The notes under the pieces are model-generated. The model was not told the DNA's origin, did no database searches, and was given only the letters and a program-made list of their open reading frames with translations. A program made the position numbers and the translations under genes. 64,000 nt of DNA, taken from assembly GCF_965229315.1 (NCBI RefSeq), contig NZ_CBDDJA010000002.1, forward strand, positions 1,612,001-1,676,000. The letters are read 5' to 3'. Numbering within the stretch: the first letter of the stretch is position 1; every line of letters begins with the position of its first letter. The stretch is from Pelomonas sp965229315 (GTDB lineage: Bacteria > Pseudomonadota > Gammaproteobacteria > Burkholderiales > Burkholderiaceae_C). Below, one piece after another: positions 48,416 to 57,603 of this stretch.

Positions 48416-48421
48416 TACAAT
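48416..48421 (+). promoter_or_regulatory. Candidate -10 element of a nearly leaderless dnaE promoter
   Basis: TACAAT lies only six bases before the dnaE ATG, which has no Shine-Dalgarno. Initiation at normal distance would fall at or next to the A of the ATG. No good -35 is visible, so support is limited. Confidence 0.35.
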
Positions 48422-48427
48422 GCCGCG

Positions 48428-51400
48428 ATGCCTGTCTCCCCCGATACCGACCTGTCCGCACTGCCCTTCGTCCACCTGCGCATGCACACCGAGTTCTCGG
48501 TCGTGGACGGCACGCTGCGCACCGACGACGCCGCCGACGCGGCCGCATCGGACGGTCAGGTGGCAGCCGCCATCACCGACCTGGCCAACCTGTTCGGCGG
48601 CATCAAGTTCTACAGCGCGATGCGCAAGAAGGGCGTGCAGCCCATCCTCGGCGCGGACTGCTGGCTGGAGACGGACGCCACGGACAAGCCGCCCACCCGG
48701 CTGCTGCTGCTGGTGCAGAACAGCCAGGGCTACCTGAACCTCAGCGAGCTGCTGTCGCGCGCGTGGATTGACAACGTGCAGCGCAACCAGGCCTGTCTGA
48801 AGTGGGAATGGCTGGCGGAGCTGGGCGAGGGGCTGATCTGCCTGTCGGGCGCGCAGCATGGCGCGGTCGGCATCGCGCTGATGCAGGGCGACAAGGCACG
48901 GGCACGGGATGCCGCGCTGCGCTATGCCCAGACCTTCCCGGGGCGCTTCTACATCGAGCTGCAGCGCGCCGGCCTGCCCGGCCAGGAGGCGCTGGTGCAG
49001 GCCAGCGTGCCGCTCGCCGCCGAGCTGGGCCTGCCGGTGGTGGCCACGCACCCCATCCAGTTCCTCGCCGAGGAAGACTTCGAGGCGCACGAGGCGCGCG
49101 TCTGCGTGGCCGAGGGCGAGACGCTGGCCAACCCCAAGCGCATCAAGCGCTTCCTGCCCAGCCAGTATTTCAAGACGCAGGCGCAGATGCGCGAGCTGTT
49201 CAAGGACATCCCCAGCGCCATCCGGAACACGGTCGAGATCGCGCGGCGCTGTTCGCTGACGCTGGTGCTGGGCAAGCCGCAGCTGCCCAACTTCCCGACG
49301 CCGTTGATGGACGACGGCACGCCCATGCCCATGGACCGCTACTTCCGCGAGCTGAGCCACGAGGGGCTGGTGGGGCGGCTGGCGCACCTGTTCCCCAACG
49401 AAGCCGAGCGCGAGAAGGAGCGGCCACGCTATGTGGAACGGCTGGAGTTCGAGCTGAACACCATCATCAAGATGGGCTTCCCCGGCTACTTCCTCATCGT
49501 GTCGGACTTCATCCGCTGGGCCAAGGCCAATGGCTGCCCGGTGGGCCCGGGCCGGGGCTCGGGTGCGGGCTCGCTGGTGGCCTATGCGCTGCTCATCACG
49601 GACCTGGACCCGCTCAAGTACAACCTGCTGTTCGAGCGCTTCCTGAACCCGGAGCGGGTCTCCATGCCCGACTTCGACATCGATTTCTGCCAGGGCAACC
49701 GCGACCGCGTCATCGACTACGTCAAGGACAAGTACGGCCGGCCGGCGGTCAGCCAGATTGCGACGTTCGGCACCATGGCCGCAAAAGCGGCCTTGAGGGA
49801 CATCGGCCGAGTTTTGGGCATGGGCTTCGGCCATGTGGACAGCATCGCCAAGCTGATCCCGGCGCCGCCGGGCAAGACGGTGACGCTGGCCAGGCTGCCG
49901 CCCAACTTCGACCCCGACAAGGCCAAGATGATCTACGCGCGCCACGAGGCGCCGGAGCTGGAGGAGCGCGAGAAGAGCGACGAAGAGGTGGCCGAGCTGC
50001 TGAAGCTGGCTGCCAAGGTCGAGGGCATGGTGCGCAACATCGGCATGCATGCCGGCGGCGTGCTGATCGCGCCGGGCAAGATCACCGACTTCTGCCCGCA
50101 ATACCAGCAGCCCGGCTCCAACTCGGCCGTCAGCCAGTTCGACAAGGACGACGTGGAGGCCATCGGCCTGGTGAAGTTCGACTTCCTGGGCCTGGCCACG
50201 CTGACCATCCTGGAGCTGGCCAAGGACTTCATCGTCGCCCGCTACCCGGACCGCGCCGGCTTCGACTGGGCCAACGTGCCGCTGGTCGACAAGAAGGTGT
50301 TCGACCTGTTCGGCAAGGGCTTGTCCGAGAGCGTGTTCCAGTTCGAATCGCCCGGCATGCAGCGCCTGTTGAAGGACGCCAAGCCCTCGCGCTTCGAGGA
50401 CCTGATCGCGCTGGTGTCGCTGTACCGCCCGGGCCCGATGGACCTGATCCCGTCGTTCGTCGCGCGCAAGCACGGCAAGGAAGTCATCGAGTACCCGCAC
50501 CCGCTGCTGGGCCAGGTGCTGGAGGAGACCTACGGCGTCTTCGTCTACCAGGAGCAGGTGATGCAGGCGGCCCAGGTGCTGGGTGGCTACAGCCTGGGCG
50601 GCGCCGACATGCTGCGCCGCGCGATGGGCAAGAAGAAGGCCGAGGAGATGGCCATGCACCGCGAGATCTTCCGCAAGGGCGCCGCGGAGAAGGCCATCGA
50701 CCAGGCCAAGGCCGACGAGGTCTTCGACCTGATGGAGAAGTTCGCAGGCTACGGCTTCAACAAGTCGCACGCCGCGGCGTACGCGCTGCTGAGCTACCAC
50801 ACGGCCTGGCTCAAGACGCACTTCACGGCCGAGTTCTACGCCGCGAACATGACCATCGAAATGGACGACACCGACAAGCTCAAGGTGTTGCTCAACGACG
50901 CCAAGATCTTCGGCATCGAGTTCCAGTCGCCCTGCGTCAACAAGGGCGTCTACCGCTTCGAGCCCATCACCAACCGCCTCGTCAACTACGGCCTGGGCGC
51001 CGTCAAGGGCACGGGCCGCGGCGCCATCGAGGCGATCATCGCGGCGCGCGAATCCGGCGGACCGTTCCTGAGCTTCTACGACTTCTGCCTGCGCGTGGAC
51101 CGCAAGGCCGTCAACAAGCGGGCGGTAGAGGCGCTCATCAAGGCCGGCGCCTTCGACAGCATCAACCCCGAGCGCGCCAGGCTGCTGGCCAGCGTCGCGC
51201 GCGGCTACACGCATGCCGAGACGCAGGAGGCCAACGCCGACCAGGGCGGCCTGTTCGACTTCGGCGACTCGCATGCCGCTTCGCACGTCGAGCCCGACCT
51301 CGTCGACGCGCCGGTGTGGAGCATCAAGGAGCGGCTGTCGCTGGAGAAGACGGCCATCGGCTTCTACCTGTCGGGCCACCTGTTCGACCAGAGCGGTGCG

Positions 51401-51982
51401 GAGGTGCGGCGCATCGTCAAGCGCCAGGTCGCCGACCTCGTGGACAGCCGCGAGCCGACGCTGGTGGCCGGCATCGTGTCGGACCTGCGCGTCATCAACG
51501 GCCAGCGCGGCCGCGTGGCCATCTTCAAGATCGACGACAAGAGCGATGCCATCGAGGCCGTGGCCAACGAGGAGCTGCTGAACGCGAACAAGGAGCTGCT
51601 GGCCGAGGACGAACTCGTCATCGCCCAGGGGAAGGTGCAGAACGACCGCTTCTCCGGTGGGCTGCGCATGAACGTGCAGGCCCTGTGGAGCCTGCCCGCC
51701 GCGCGTGCCAAGTTCGGCCGGCATCTGCTGCTCGGCAACGCCGGTGCGGCGGGCCTGCTGCACGAGCTGGTGCAGCGCTTCCCGCCACGCCAGGTCCAGA
51801 CCGAGGAAGGCCTGGCGCGGCCGCAAGGCCTGGCCGTGCGCGTCGCCCTGCGCGCCGAGCCCGAAGGCGAGCGCGTGGGCGCGCGCTGGGCCATGGACCT
51901 GGGCGAAGCCAGCCGCTTCTGGCCCGCGGACGAGGCGCTTGCCAAATTGGGCACGGCCGCTGAGGTCATCTACGAGGGCTGA
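48428..51982 (+). CDS. dnaE: DNA polymerase III alpha subunit
   Basis: DnaE is the replicative polymerase. The 1184-residue protein has the N-terminal PHP domain (FVHLRMHTEFSVVDGTLR), the polymerase palm with the catalytic aspartates in PDFDIDFCQGNRDR (Asp415, Asp417), the fingers (LYRPGPMDLIP; YQEQVMQAAQVLGGYSLGGADMLRRAMGKK), an HhH region and a C-terminal OB domain (LVAGIVSDLRVINGQRGRVAIFKIDD). Length fits the E. coli-type DnaE1. It stands alone, divergent from the cyclophilin gene, with the patatin gene 32 bases downstream. Confidence 0.97.
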   Translation: MPVSPDTDLSALPFVHLRMHTEFSVVDGTLRTDDAADAAASDGQVAAAITDLANLFGGIKFYSAMRKKGVQPILGADCWLETDATDKPPTRLLLLVQNSQGYLNLSELLSRAWIDNVQRNQACLKWEWLAELGEGLICLSGAQHGAVGIALMQGDKARARDAALRYAQTFPGRFYIELQRAGLPGQEALVQASVPLAAELGLPVVATHPIQFLAEEDFEAHEARVCVAEGETLANPKRIKRFLPSQYFKTQAQMRELFKDIPSAIRNTVEIARRCSLTLVLGKPQLPNFPTPLMDDGTPMPMDRYFRELSHEGLVGRLAHLFPNEAEREKERPRYVERLEFELNTIIKMGFPGYFLIVSDFIRWAKANGCPVGPGRGSGAGSLVAYALLITDLDPLKYNLLFERFLNPERVSMPDFDIDFCQGNRDRVIDYVKDKYGRPAVSQIATFGTMAAKAALRDIGRVLGMGFGHVDSIAKLIPAPPGKTVTLARLPPNFDPDKAKMIYARHEAPELEEREKSDEEVAELLKLAAKVEGMVRNIGMHAGGVLIAPGKITDFCPQYQQPGSNSAVSQFDKDDVEAIGLVKFDFLGLATLTILELAKDFIVARYPDRAGFDWANVPLVDKKVFDLFGKGLSESVFQFESPGMQRLLKDAKPSRFEDLIALVSLYRPGPMDLIPSFVARKHGKEVIEYPHPLLGQVLEETYGVFVYQEQVMQAAQVLGGYSLGGADMLRRAMGKKKAEEMAMHREIFRKGAAEKAIDQAKADEVFDLMEKFAGYGFNKSHAAAYALLSYHTAWLKTHFTAEFYAANMTIEMDDTDKLKVLLNDAKIFGIEFQSPCVNKGVYRFEPITNRLVNYGLGAVKGTGRGAIEAIIAARESGGPFLSFYDFCLRVDRKAVNKRAVEALIKAGAFDSINPERARLLASVARGYTHAETQEANADQGGLFDFGDSHAASHVEPDLVDAPVWSIKERLSLEKTAIGFYLSGHLFDQSGAEVRRIVKRQVADLVDSREPTLVAGIVSDLRVINGQRGRVAIFKIDDKSDAIEAVANEELLNANKELLAEDELVIAQGKVQNDRFSGGLRMNVQALWSLPAARAKFGRHLLLGNAGAAGLLHELVQRFPPRQVQTEEGLARPQGLAVRVALRAEPEGERVGARWAMDLGEASRFWPADEALAKLGTAAEVIYEG

Positions 51983-52014
51983 AGCACGTCCGCATCGGCG
52001 ATGATTTCGCCTTG

Positions 52015-53313
52015 ATGCTGCAAGCCGTGCCCAAGCCTTCAATGCCGTTGACGGTATCGAACCGCGCGCCGCCCGTCACGGGACTGATCCTGACGGGCGG
52101 CGGCGCGCGTGCGGCCTACCAGGTGGGCGTGCTCGCGGCCATCGCGCAGTTGCGCCGCGACGCGGGTGCCACGCAGTCCAACCCCTTCCCCGTCATCAGC
52201 GGCACATCGGCCGGCGCGATCAATGCCGCCACGCTGGCCTGCCACGCCGACGACTTCGACGGTGCGGTGGACGGCCTGCTGCACCTGTGGCAAGGGCTGC
52301 ACGTGGAGGACATCTACCGTGCCGATGCCTTCCAGGCCGTGAAGAGCGGCGCGCGCTGGCTCAGCATGCTGAGCCTGGGCTGGGCCCTCGCGCGCTGGAC
52401 GCGCACCCGGCCGCGCAGCCTGCTGGACAACATGCCGCTGCGTGAGCTGCTGATGCGCTACCTGGACATGGGGCGCATCGACACCATGCTCGACGGCGCC
52501 CATCTGCGCGCGCTGGCGCTGACCGGTTCCAGCTACACCTCCGGCCAGCACGTCACGTTCTTCCAGACCCGCCACCACATCGTGCCCTGGCTGCGCGAGC
52601 AGCGCATGGCCGTGCAGACCCAGCTTACGCAGGCGCACCTGATGGCGTCGTCGGCGATCCCGTTCATCTTCCCGGCCGAGAAGCTGGATTTCGACGGCTC
52701 GCGTGAGTGGTTCGGTGACGGTTCCATGCGCCAGAGCGCGCCGATCTCGCCGGCGGTGCACCTGGGTGCCGAGCGCGTGCTGGTCATCGGCGCCGGTCGC
52801 ATGAAGGAGCCCGAGGGCCGGCGGCTGGCGTCGGCGCAGGACCATCCCAGCATGGCGCAGATCGCCGGCCACGCGCTGTCCAACATCTTCCTGGACGCGC
52901 TGGCTGTGGACGTGGAGCGGCTGCGCCGCATCAACCGCACGCTGGCGCTGCTGCCGCGGGAAGCGCGGGCGGCGACGGCGCTGCGCCCCATCGACCTGCT
53001 CGTCATCGCGCCCAGCCGGCGGCTGGACGACCTGGCCGGCGAGCACCAGGCCAGCCTGCCGCCATCGGTGCGCGCGATGCTGCGCGCCGTCGGCGTCAGC
53101 GGCAAGGGCCAGGCCACCAGCGGCGCGGCGCTGGTGAGCTACCTGCTGTTCGAGCCCAGCTTCGTCGGCGAGCTGATCAACCTGGGCATGAGCGACACGC
53201 TGGCCAAGCGCGCCGAGGTGCAGCGCTTCTTCGGCTGGCCGGCCAAGGCGCCGCAGATCGACCCGGCCTTGCTGCGCAAGGGGCGCTCGGCGGGTTTCGC
53301 CGCCAGCGCGTGA
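52015..53313 (+). CDS. Patatin-like phospholipase
   Basis: The 432-residue protein has the patatin domain with oxyanion GGGARAAYQVG, nucleophile Ser65 in GTSAGAIN and catalytic Asp235 in GDGSMR, giving a Ser-Asp dyad. It should hydrolyse acyl esters of lipids, probably in the cytoplasm or at the inner membrane, as no signal peptide is visible. The C-terminal region (about 300-432) is a family-specific extension seen in bacterial patatins of this length. ATG 52015 is used; the TTG before it is not needed. It ends 13 bases before the convergent comEA stop. Confidence 0.9.
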   Translation: MLQAVPKPSMPLTVSNRAPPVTGLILTGGGARAAYQVGVLAAIAQLRRDAGATQSNPFPVISGTSAGAINAATLACHADDFDGAVDGLLHLWQGLHVEDIYRADAFQAVKSGARWLSMLSLGWALARWTRTRPRSLLDNMPLRELLMRYLDMGRIDTMLDGAHLRALALTGSSYTSGQHVTFFQTRHHIVPWLREQRMAVQTQLTQAHLMASSAIPFIFPAEKLDFDGSREWFGDGSMRQSAPISPAVHLGAERVLVIGAGRMKEPEGRRLASAQDHPSMAQIAGHALSNIFLDALAVDVERLRRINRTLALLPREARAATALRPIDLLVIAPSRRLDDLAGEHQASLPPSVRAMLRAVGVSGKGQATSGAALVSYLLFEPSFVGELINLGMSDTLAKRAEVQRFFGWPAKAPQIDPALLRKGRSAGFAASA

Positions 53314-53326
53314 CGGGTCAGCGGGA

Positions 53327-53617
53327 CTAGACGCCCGCCACCGGGAACGGCTGCGCGCCGACGCGCAGGCCGGCGGCCGACAGCTTGCGGGCCGTGGCGG
53401 CCTTCACGCCCGGCACGCGGCGCATCAGGTCGGCCCAGTCGCTGAACGGCCGCGCGGCCAGCAGGCGCTGCACCAGCGCCGGACCCAGGCCGGGCAAGGA
53501 TTCGAGCTGCGCACGCGTGGCCGTGTTGGCGTCCACCTCGGCCTGCGCCTGGGCCAGTGCCAAGGCCGGCAGCGCCGCCCACAGCAGCCCCGCCCGCAGC
53601 CCATCCCGCCGTCGCAT
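53327..53617 (-). CDS. comEA: ComEA-type helix-hairpin-helix DNA-binding protein
   Basis: The 96-residue protein has a signal peptide (AGLLWAALPALALAQAQA) and the double HhH domain VDANTATRAQLESLPGLGPALVQRLL and FSDWADLMRRVPGVKAATARKL. Such proteins bind double-stranded DNA in the periplasm during natural transformation. The ATG overlaps the msbA stop by one base, so it is the distal gene of an msbA-comEA unit. Confidence 0.88.
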   Translation of the reverse strand: MRRRDGLRAGLLWAALPALALAQAQAEVDANTATRAQLESLPGLGPALVQRLLAARPFSDWADLMRRVPGVKAATARKLSAAGLRVGAQPFPVAGV

Positions 53618-55356
53618 CAGCCTTCGCCCGCCTGTGCCCGCACCATGGCCGCGTAGGCGCCGTCACGCGCCAGCAGCTGCGCATGCGTGCCGGTCTCGAC
53701 GAGCTTGCCGGCGCCCAGCACGTGGATGGCGTCGGCATCGCGGATGGTGGACAGGCGGTGCGCGATGACGATCAGCGTCTTGCGGCCCGTCCAGGCCTGC
53801 AGTGCCTGCTGCACGGCACGCTCGCTCTCGGTGTCCAGGGCCGAGGTGGCCTCGTCGAAGATCCAGATCGGCGCTTCCTTGTACAGCGCCCGCGCGATCG
53901 CCAGCCGCTGGCGCTGGCCGCCGGACAGCTTGCTGCCATTGGCGCCGACATGGGTCTGCACGCCCTCGGGCAGCGTCTGCACGAAGTCCCACAGGTGGGC
54001 GGCGCGCAGCGCCGCTTCGAGCCGTGCCTCGTCGCGCGGCTGGGAATAGGCGATGTTGTTGGCGACCGAGTCGTCGAACAGCACGATGTCCTGCGACACG
54101 ACGGCGAACTGGCGGCGCAGCGACGCGCGTGTCAGCTCGTCGATGCTGACGCCGTCCAGTTCGATGCGTCCCGAGTCCGGGCGGCCGAAACCCAGCAGCA
54201 GGTGGATGATGGAACTCTTGCCGGCGCCCGAGGCGCCCACCAGCGCCGTCGTGCGGCCGGCGGGGAAGGCCAGGCTCAGGCCGTCCAGCGCCGGGACGGA
54301 CGCGCCGGGATAGGTCAGGTGCACGTCGGCCATGACGATGTCGCCGCGCGCCGGGGCGCCGAGTTCGCGCGAGCCGGTGTCGACCTCCTTGGGCGCATCC
54401 ATCAGCTCGAAGCAGCCGCGTGCGATGACGGCGGCGCGTGTCAGCGGCGCCGCCAGGTCGGTGAGGTGGCGCAGCCGCGACGTCAGCAGCAGCAGCGCGG
54501 TGACGAACTCGAAGAAGGCCTGCGCGCTGGTGCCCGTGGAGCGCGCCTGCCACAGCGCCACGCAGATGATGAAGGACAGCCCGACGCTGGCCACCAGCTG
54601 CGACAGCGGCTGCGCCAGCGCGCCGGCCGTGACGGACTTCAGCGTGTTGCGCCGCACCTCGTGCGACACCGCCTGGAAGCGCTCGCGCTCGTAGTCGCCC
54701 GCGCCGAACTGGCGCACGACGCGCCAGGCACGGGCGATGTCGTCCACCTTGTTGATCAGCACCAGCTGCGAGTCGTAGGAGCGCGAGGCCATCAGCCGCA
54801 TGCGCTGGTTGACCTTCTTCATGACGAAGGCCATCAGCGGCGTGACGATGAGGCTGAGCAGCGTCAGCTGCCAGTTCAGGTAAAACAGGAAGAACAGCAT
54901 CGCGATCGCCGGCAGGCCGTCGCGCAGCAGGCTGATGCCCACGTCGGCGACAAGCTGCAGGATCTGCTGCGGGTCGTTGACGATCTTGCTGACCGCGGTG
55001 CCGGTCTGCATGCGCGTGTGCACCTGCGCGTCCAGCCGCAGCAGTGCGTTCAGCAGCGCCGCGCGGAAGTCCATCACGCTGCGCGTCAGCGTCCAGTTGA
55101 ACAGGTACTGGCCCGCGAACGAGAACACGCCGCGGATCAGGTACAGGCCGATCAGCACCACCGGGATCATCCACAGCGGGAAGGCGTCCTTCGTGAAACC
55201 CTCGCCGAAGGCGTAGCCGATCAGCTTGGGCAGCATGGGCTCCGTGGCCGCGGCACCGATGTAGGCCAGCACGGTCAGAACGACACCCCAGCGGTGCGGG
55301 TGAACGAAAGGGTAGAGCCGCTTCAGGGGCAGCGGCGCATTCGGGTCGGAAGACAT
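53617..55356 (-). CDS. msbA: Lipid A export permease/ATP-binding protein
   Basis: MsbA flips lipid A-core across the inner membrane. The 579-residue half-transporter has six helices in the first 320 residues (LFNWTLTRSVMDFRAALLNALL; SMLLPVFTS-like coupling regions) and an ABC domain with Walker A GASGAGKSSI, signature LSGGQRQRLAIARAL, Walker B IWIFDEATSALD and the IAHRLSTI histidine. The neighbouring lipopolysaccharide core genes on the right support MsbA over another type of exporter. It is divergent from the GT9 pair with a gap of about 230 bases. Confidence 0.88.
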   Translation of the reverse strand: MSSDPNAPLPLKRLYPFVHPHRWGVVLTVLAYIGAAATEPMLPKLIGYAFGEGFTKDAFPLWMIPVVLIGLYLIRGVFSFAGQYLFNWTLTRSVMDFRAALLNALLRLDAQVHTRMQTGTAVSKIVNDPQQILQLVADVGISLLRDGLPAIAMLFFLFYLNWQLTLLSLIVTPLMAFVMKKVNQRMRLMASRSYDSQLVLINKVDDIARAWRVVRQFGAGDYERERFQAVSHEVRRNTLKSVTAGALAQPLSQLVASVGLSFIICVALWQARSTGTSAQAFFEFVTALLLLTSRLRHLTDLAAPLTRAAVIARGCFELMDAPKEVDTGSRELGAPARGDIVMADVHLTYPGASVPALDGLSLAFPAGRTTALVGASGAGKSSIIHLLLGFGRPDSGRIELDGVSIDELTRASLRRQFAVVSQDIVLFDDSVANNIAYSQPRDEARLEAALRAAHLWDFVQTLPEGVQTHVGANGSKLSGGQRQRLAIARALYKEAPIWIFDEATSALDTESERAVQQALQAWTGRKTLIVIAHRLSTIRDADAIHVLGAGKLVETGTHAQLLARDGAYAAMVRAQAGEG

Positions 55357-55588
55357 GGGGCGTGATTGTCGTTCGTGTTTTCGGCGGTGCCTGCCGTGGT
55401 GCGGCCCGTCCCCGCGTCATGAGACATTGCGCTGCGACAGTGGCTGTTTTGAGGGCGGCCCGCAGGTGTCGCCACCCTAGAATTGCCGCCGCCAAAGCTT
55501 GCGCCGCCCGATGCCCCTGACACCGTTTTCGCCTGTGCCTGCGAGCCCCGTGCTGCAGACTGGAACGCCGCCCGGCACCGAGCCCTCC
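55357..55588. other. Gap between msbA and the first GT9 gene
   Basis: This 232-base divergent region should hold promoters for both sides. A -10-like TAGAAT lies near 55478 on the plus strand, without a convincing -35. The frame of the GT9 gene is open back to about 55499, but residues encoded there are Pro/Thr-rich and absent from its paralogue. I see no RNA gene or repeat copy. Confidence 0.4.
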
Positions 55589-56593
55589 ATGGGCGTGGAC
55601 ACGCGCCCGCGCACCGCAGTGATGCTTCAGTGGGTCGGCATGGGCGACCTGGTCTGGCACGTCCCGTACTTCCGGCGAGTGGCGCTGACCAGCTTCGGGG
55701 GGCAGGCCTCGCTGATTGCCTCGCCCACCGTCTTTGCGCAGCAACTGGTGGGTCATGAGCCCTGGGTCGGCGACATCATCGACTTCGACCGCCATCCGCG
55801 CCGCCACGAGGGCCGCCAGGGGCGCCACCGCGGCGTGCTGGGGCTGTTTCGCATGGGATTCGAGCTGCGCGAGAAACGGTTCGACCGCATCGTGCTGTTC
55901 ACCAACTACACGAACCGCTCGCTGGTGGCCGTGGCCGCTCAGATTCCCGAGCGGCTGGGTTACGGCACCCGCTGGCTGCAGCGTCGGCTGCTGACGCACG
56001 GCCCGTGGATCGAGCGCTACACCGGCCCCGCCGTCGGCGCCTACGAAGACGCGACGATGTTCGCCATCGCCCACGGCTGGTGCGACGCCCCCATCGTGCC
56101 CAACCTCGTCGTGCGCGCGGAGGCGCTGGCGCGCGTGCGGGCGCGCGTGCAAGGCCTGCCGCAGCCGCTGCATGCGCTGTGCATCGGCTCGTCGGAACCG
56201 TACAAGCAGTGGGGCACCGGCAACTTCACGGCGCTGGCCGCCGAGCTGGCCCGCGCCGGCCATGGCGTGCTGCTGATCGCCGGCCCGGCGGAGCGCGAGA
56301 TGGCCCAGGCCATCCTGCGGGGCGTGGAGCCGGCCTTGCGCGCGCGCATCCTCGACGCCACCGACGGCTCGGTGTCGGACACCGTGGCCGCGATGTCGCT
56401 GATGCGCACCTGCCTGGGCAACGACACGGGCGGTGTGCAGATCGCCGCTGCCGTCGGCACGCCGACCTGGGTCATGCTAGGCCCGCGCCCACGGCTGGAG
56501 CACGATCCCGGCAAGCTGCACATGCTGACGGCGCCCAGCCTCGCCGACATCCAGCCCGGCGACGTCGCCCGCATCGCACTCGCGCAGGCATGA
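55589..56593 (+). CDS. Glycosyltransferase family 9 protein (heptosyltransferase-like), copy 1
   Basis: The 334-residue protein has a GT-B fold of family 9, the family of LPS heptosyltransferases. It has the N-terminal QWVGMGDLVWHVPYFRR (the usual GDxxxxxP region), the central ALCIGSSEPYKQWGTGNFTAL, and the donor-site CLGNDTGGVQIAAAVGTPTWVMLGPRP. The start at ATG 55589 is chosen because the adjacent paralogue begins at the same place (MGVDTRP against MSGIDTRP); an ATG at 55511 is possible. It overlaps copy 2 by four bases (ATGA). The acceptor sugar cannot be told. Confidence 0.86.
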   Translation: MGVDTRPRTAVMLQWVGMGDLVWHVPYFRRVALTSFGGQASLIASPTVFAQQLVGHEPWVGDIIDFDRHPRRHEGRQGRHRGVLGLFRMGFELREKRFDRIVLFTNYTNRSLVAVAAQIPERLGYGTRWLQRRLLTHGPWIERYTGPAVGAYEDATMFAIAHGWCDAPIVPNLVVRAEALARVRARVQGLPQPLHALCIGSSEPYKQWGTGNFTALAAELARAGHGVLLIAGPAEREMAQAILRGVEPALRARILDATDGSVSDTVAAMSLMRTCLGNDTGGVQIAAAVGTPTWVMLGPRPRLEHDPGKLHMLTAPSLADIQPGDVARIALAQA

Positions 56594-57603
56594 GCGGCAT
56601 CGACACCCGCCCGCTGACGGCGGTGCAGCTGCAGCTCAATGGGATGGGCGACCTCGTCTGGCATGCGCAGTACTTCCGCTGTGTGGCCGAGCACAGCCGC
56701 GACGGCCAGATCAGCCTCGTTGCCGCGCCGACGACGATGGCGCGCGAGCTGATCGGCCACGAGCCCTGGGTGCGCGAGGTCATCGATTTCGACCGCCGGC
56801 CGCGCCGCAGCGAGCGCCGCAAGGGCCGGCACAGCGGCCTGTTCGGCCTGCTGCGCTTTGGCGCGGAGCTGGCGCCCAAGCGCTTCGACCGCATGGTGCT
56901 GTTCTCCGACCACCCGGGCCGCGCCATCATCGTCTGCTGGCGTGCCGGCATCCGCACCATCCTCGGCTTTGGCGACACCTGGCTGCAGCGCCTGTTGCTG
57001 ACCCAGTCGCCATGGATCAGCCGCTATCGTGGCCCCGCCGTGGCCGGCTACAAGGACGCGACCAACTTCGCCATCGCCCAAGGCTTCTGCAGCGCGCCCA
57101 TCGTGCCGCGCCTGAGCGTGCGGCCCGACGCACTGGCGCGGATGCGTGAGCGCTTGGCACCGATGTCCCGGCCGCTGCACGCGTTGGCCATCGGCGCGTC
57201 CGAGCCGTACAAGCAGTGGGGCGAGAGCCATTTCGTCGAGCTGGCGAACCGGCTGACCGCGCGCGGCCACGGCGTGCTGCTGCTGGCCGGGCCGGCGGAG
57301 GCGGCGCTGGCGCAGGCCATCCAGTCGCGCGTTGAGCCGGCCTTGCGTGGGCAGGTGGCGGTGATGACGGACTGCACGGTGGCCGAGAGCGTCGCGGCAC
57401 TGTCGCTGGTGCAATCCTGCATCGGCAACGACACCGGCGCCGTCCAGTTTGCTGCCGCGGTGGGCACGCCGACCTTCGTCGTGCTCGGCCCGCGCCCGCC
57501 GCTGGAGCACGACCCCGAGCACGTGCACCTGCTGCAGGCCGCCCAGCTGGCGGACATCAGCGCGGCAGACGTCGAGGCCCGCCTGTCAGCCGTGCTCGGC
57601 TAG
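56590..57603 (+). CDS. Glycosyltransferase family 9 protein (heptosyltransferase-like), copy 2
   Basis: The 337-residue protein is a clear tandem paralogue of copy 1. Both share the pattern GMGDLVWH, ELIGHEPWV/QLVGHEPWV, FDR-x-PRR, SEPYKQWG, GHGVLLLAGPAE and the NDTGAVQFAAAVGTPTFVVLGPRP donor site. It should add a heptose or related sugar to the LPS core. It converges with the GT4 gene, overlapping it by 18 bases at the 3' ends. Confidence 0.87.
   Translation: MSGIDTRPLTAVQLQLNGMGDLVWHAQYFRCVAEHSRDGQISLVAAPTTMARELIGHEPWVREVIDFDRRPRRSERRKGRHSGLFGLLRFGAELAPKRFDRMVLFSDHPGRAIIVCWRAGIRTILGFGDTWLQRLLLTQSPWISRYRGPAVAGYKDATNFAIAQGFCSAPIVPRLSVRPDALARMRERLAPMSRPLHALAIGASEPYKQWGESHFVELANRLTARGHGVLLLAGPAEAALAQAIQSRVEPALRGQVAVMTDCTVAESVAALSLVQSCIGNDTGAVQFAAAVGTPTFVVLGPRPPLEHDPEHVHLLQAAQLADISAADVEARLSAVLG

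Noticed and set aside
48392..52042. A very long open frame on the minus strand, antisense to dnaE and continuous with the cyclophilin gene.
   Set aside because: It mirrors dnaE codons in a GC-rich genome and encodes His/Leu/Arg/Val-rich low-complexity protein. dnaE itself is fully recognisable.
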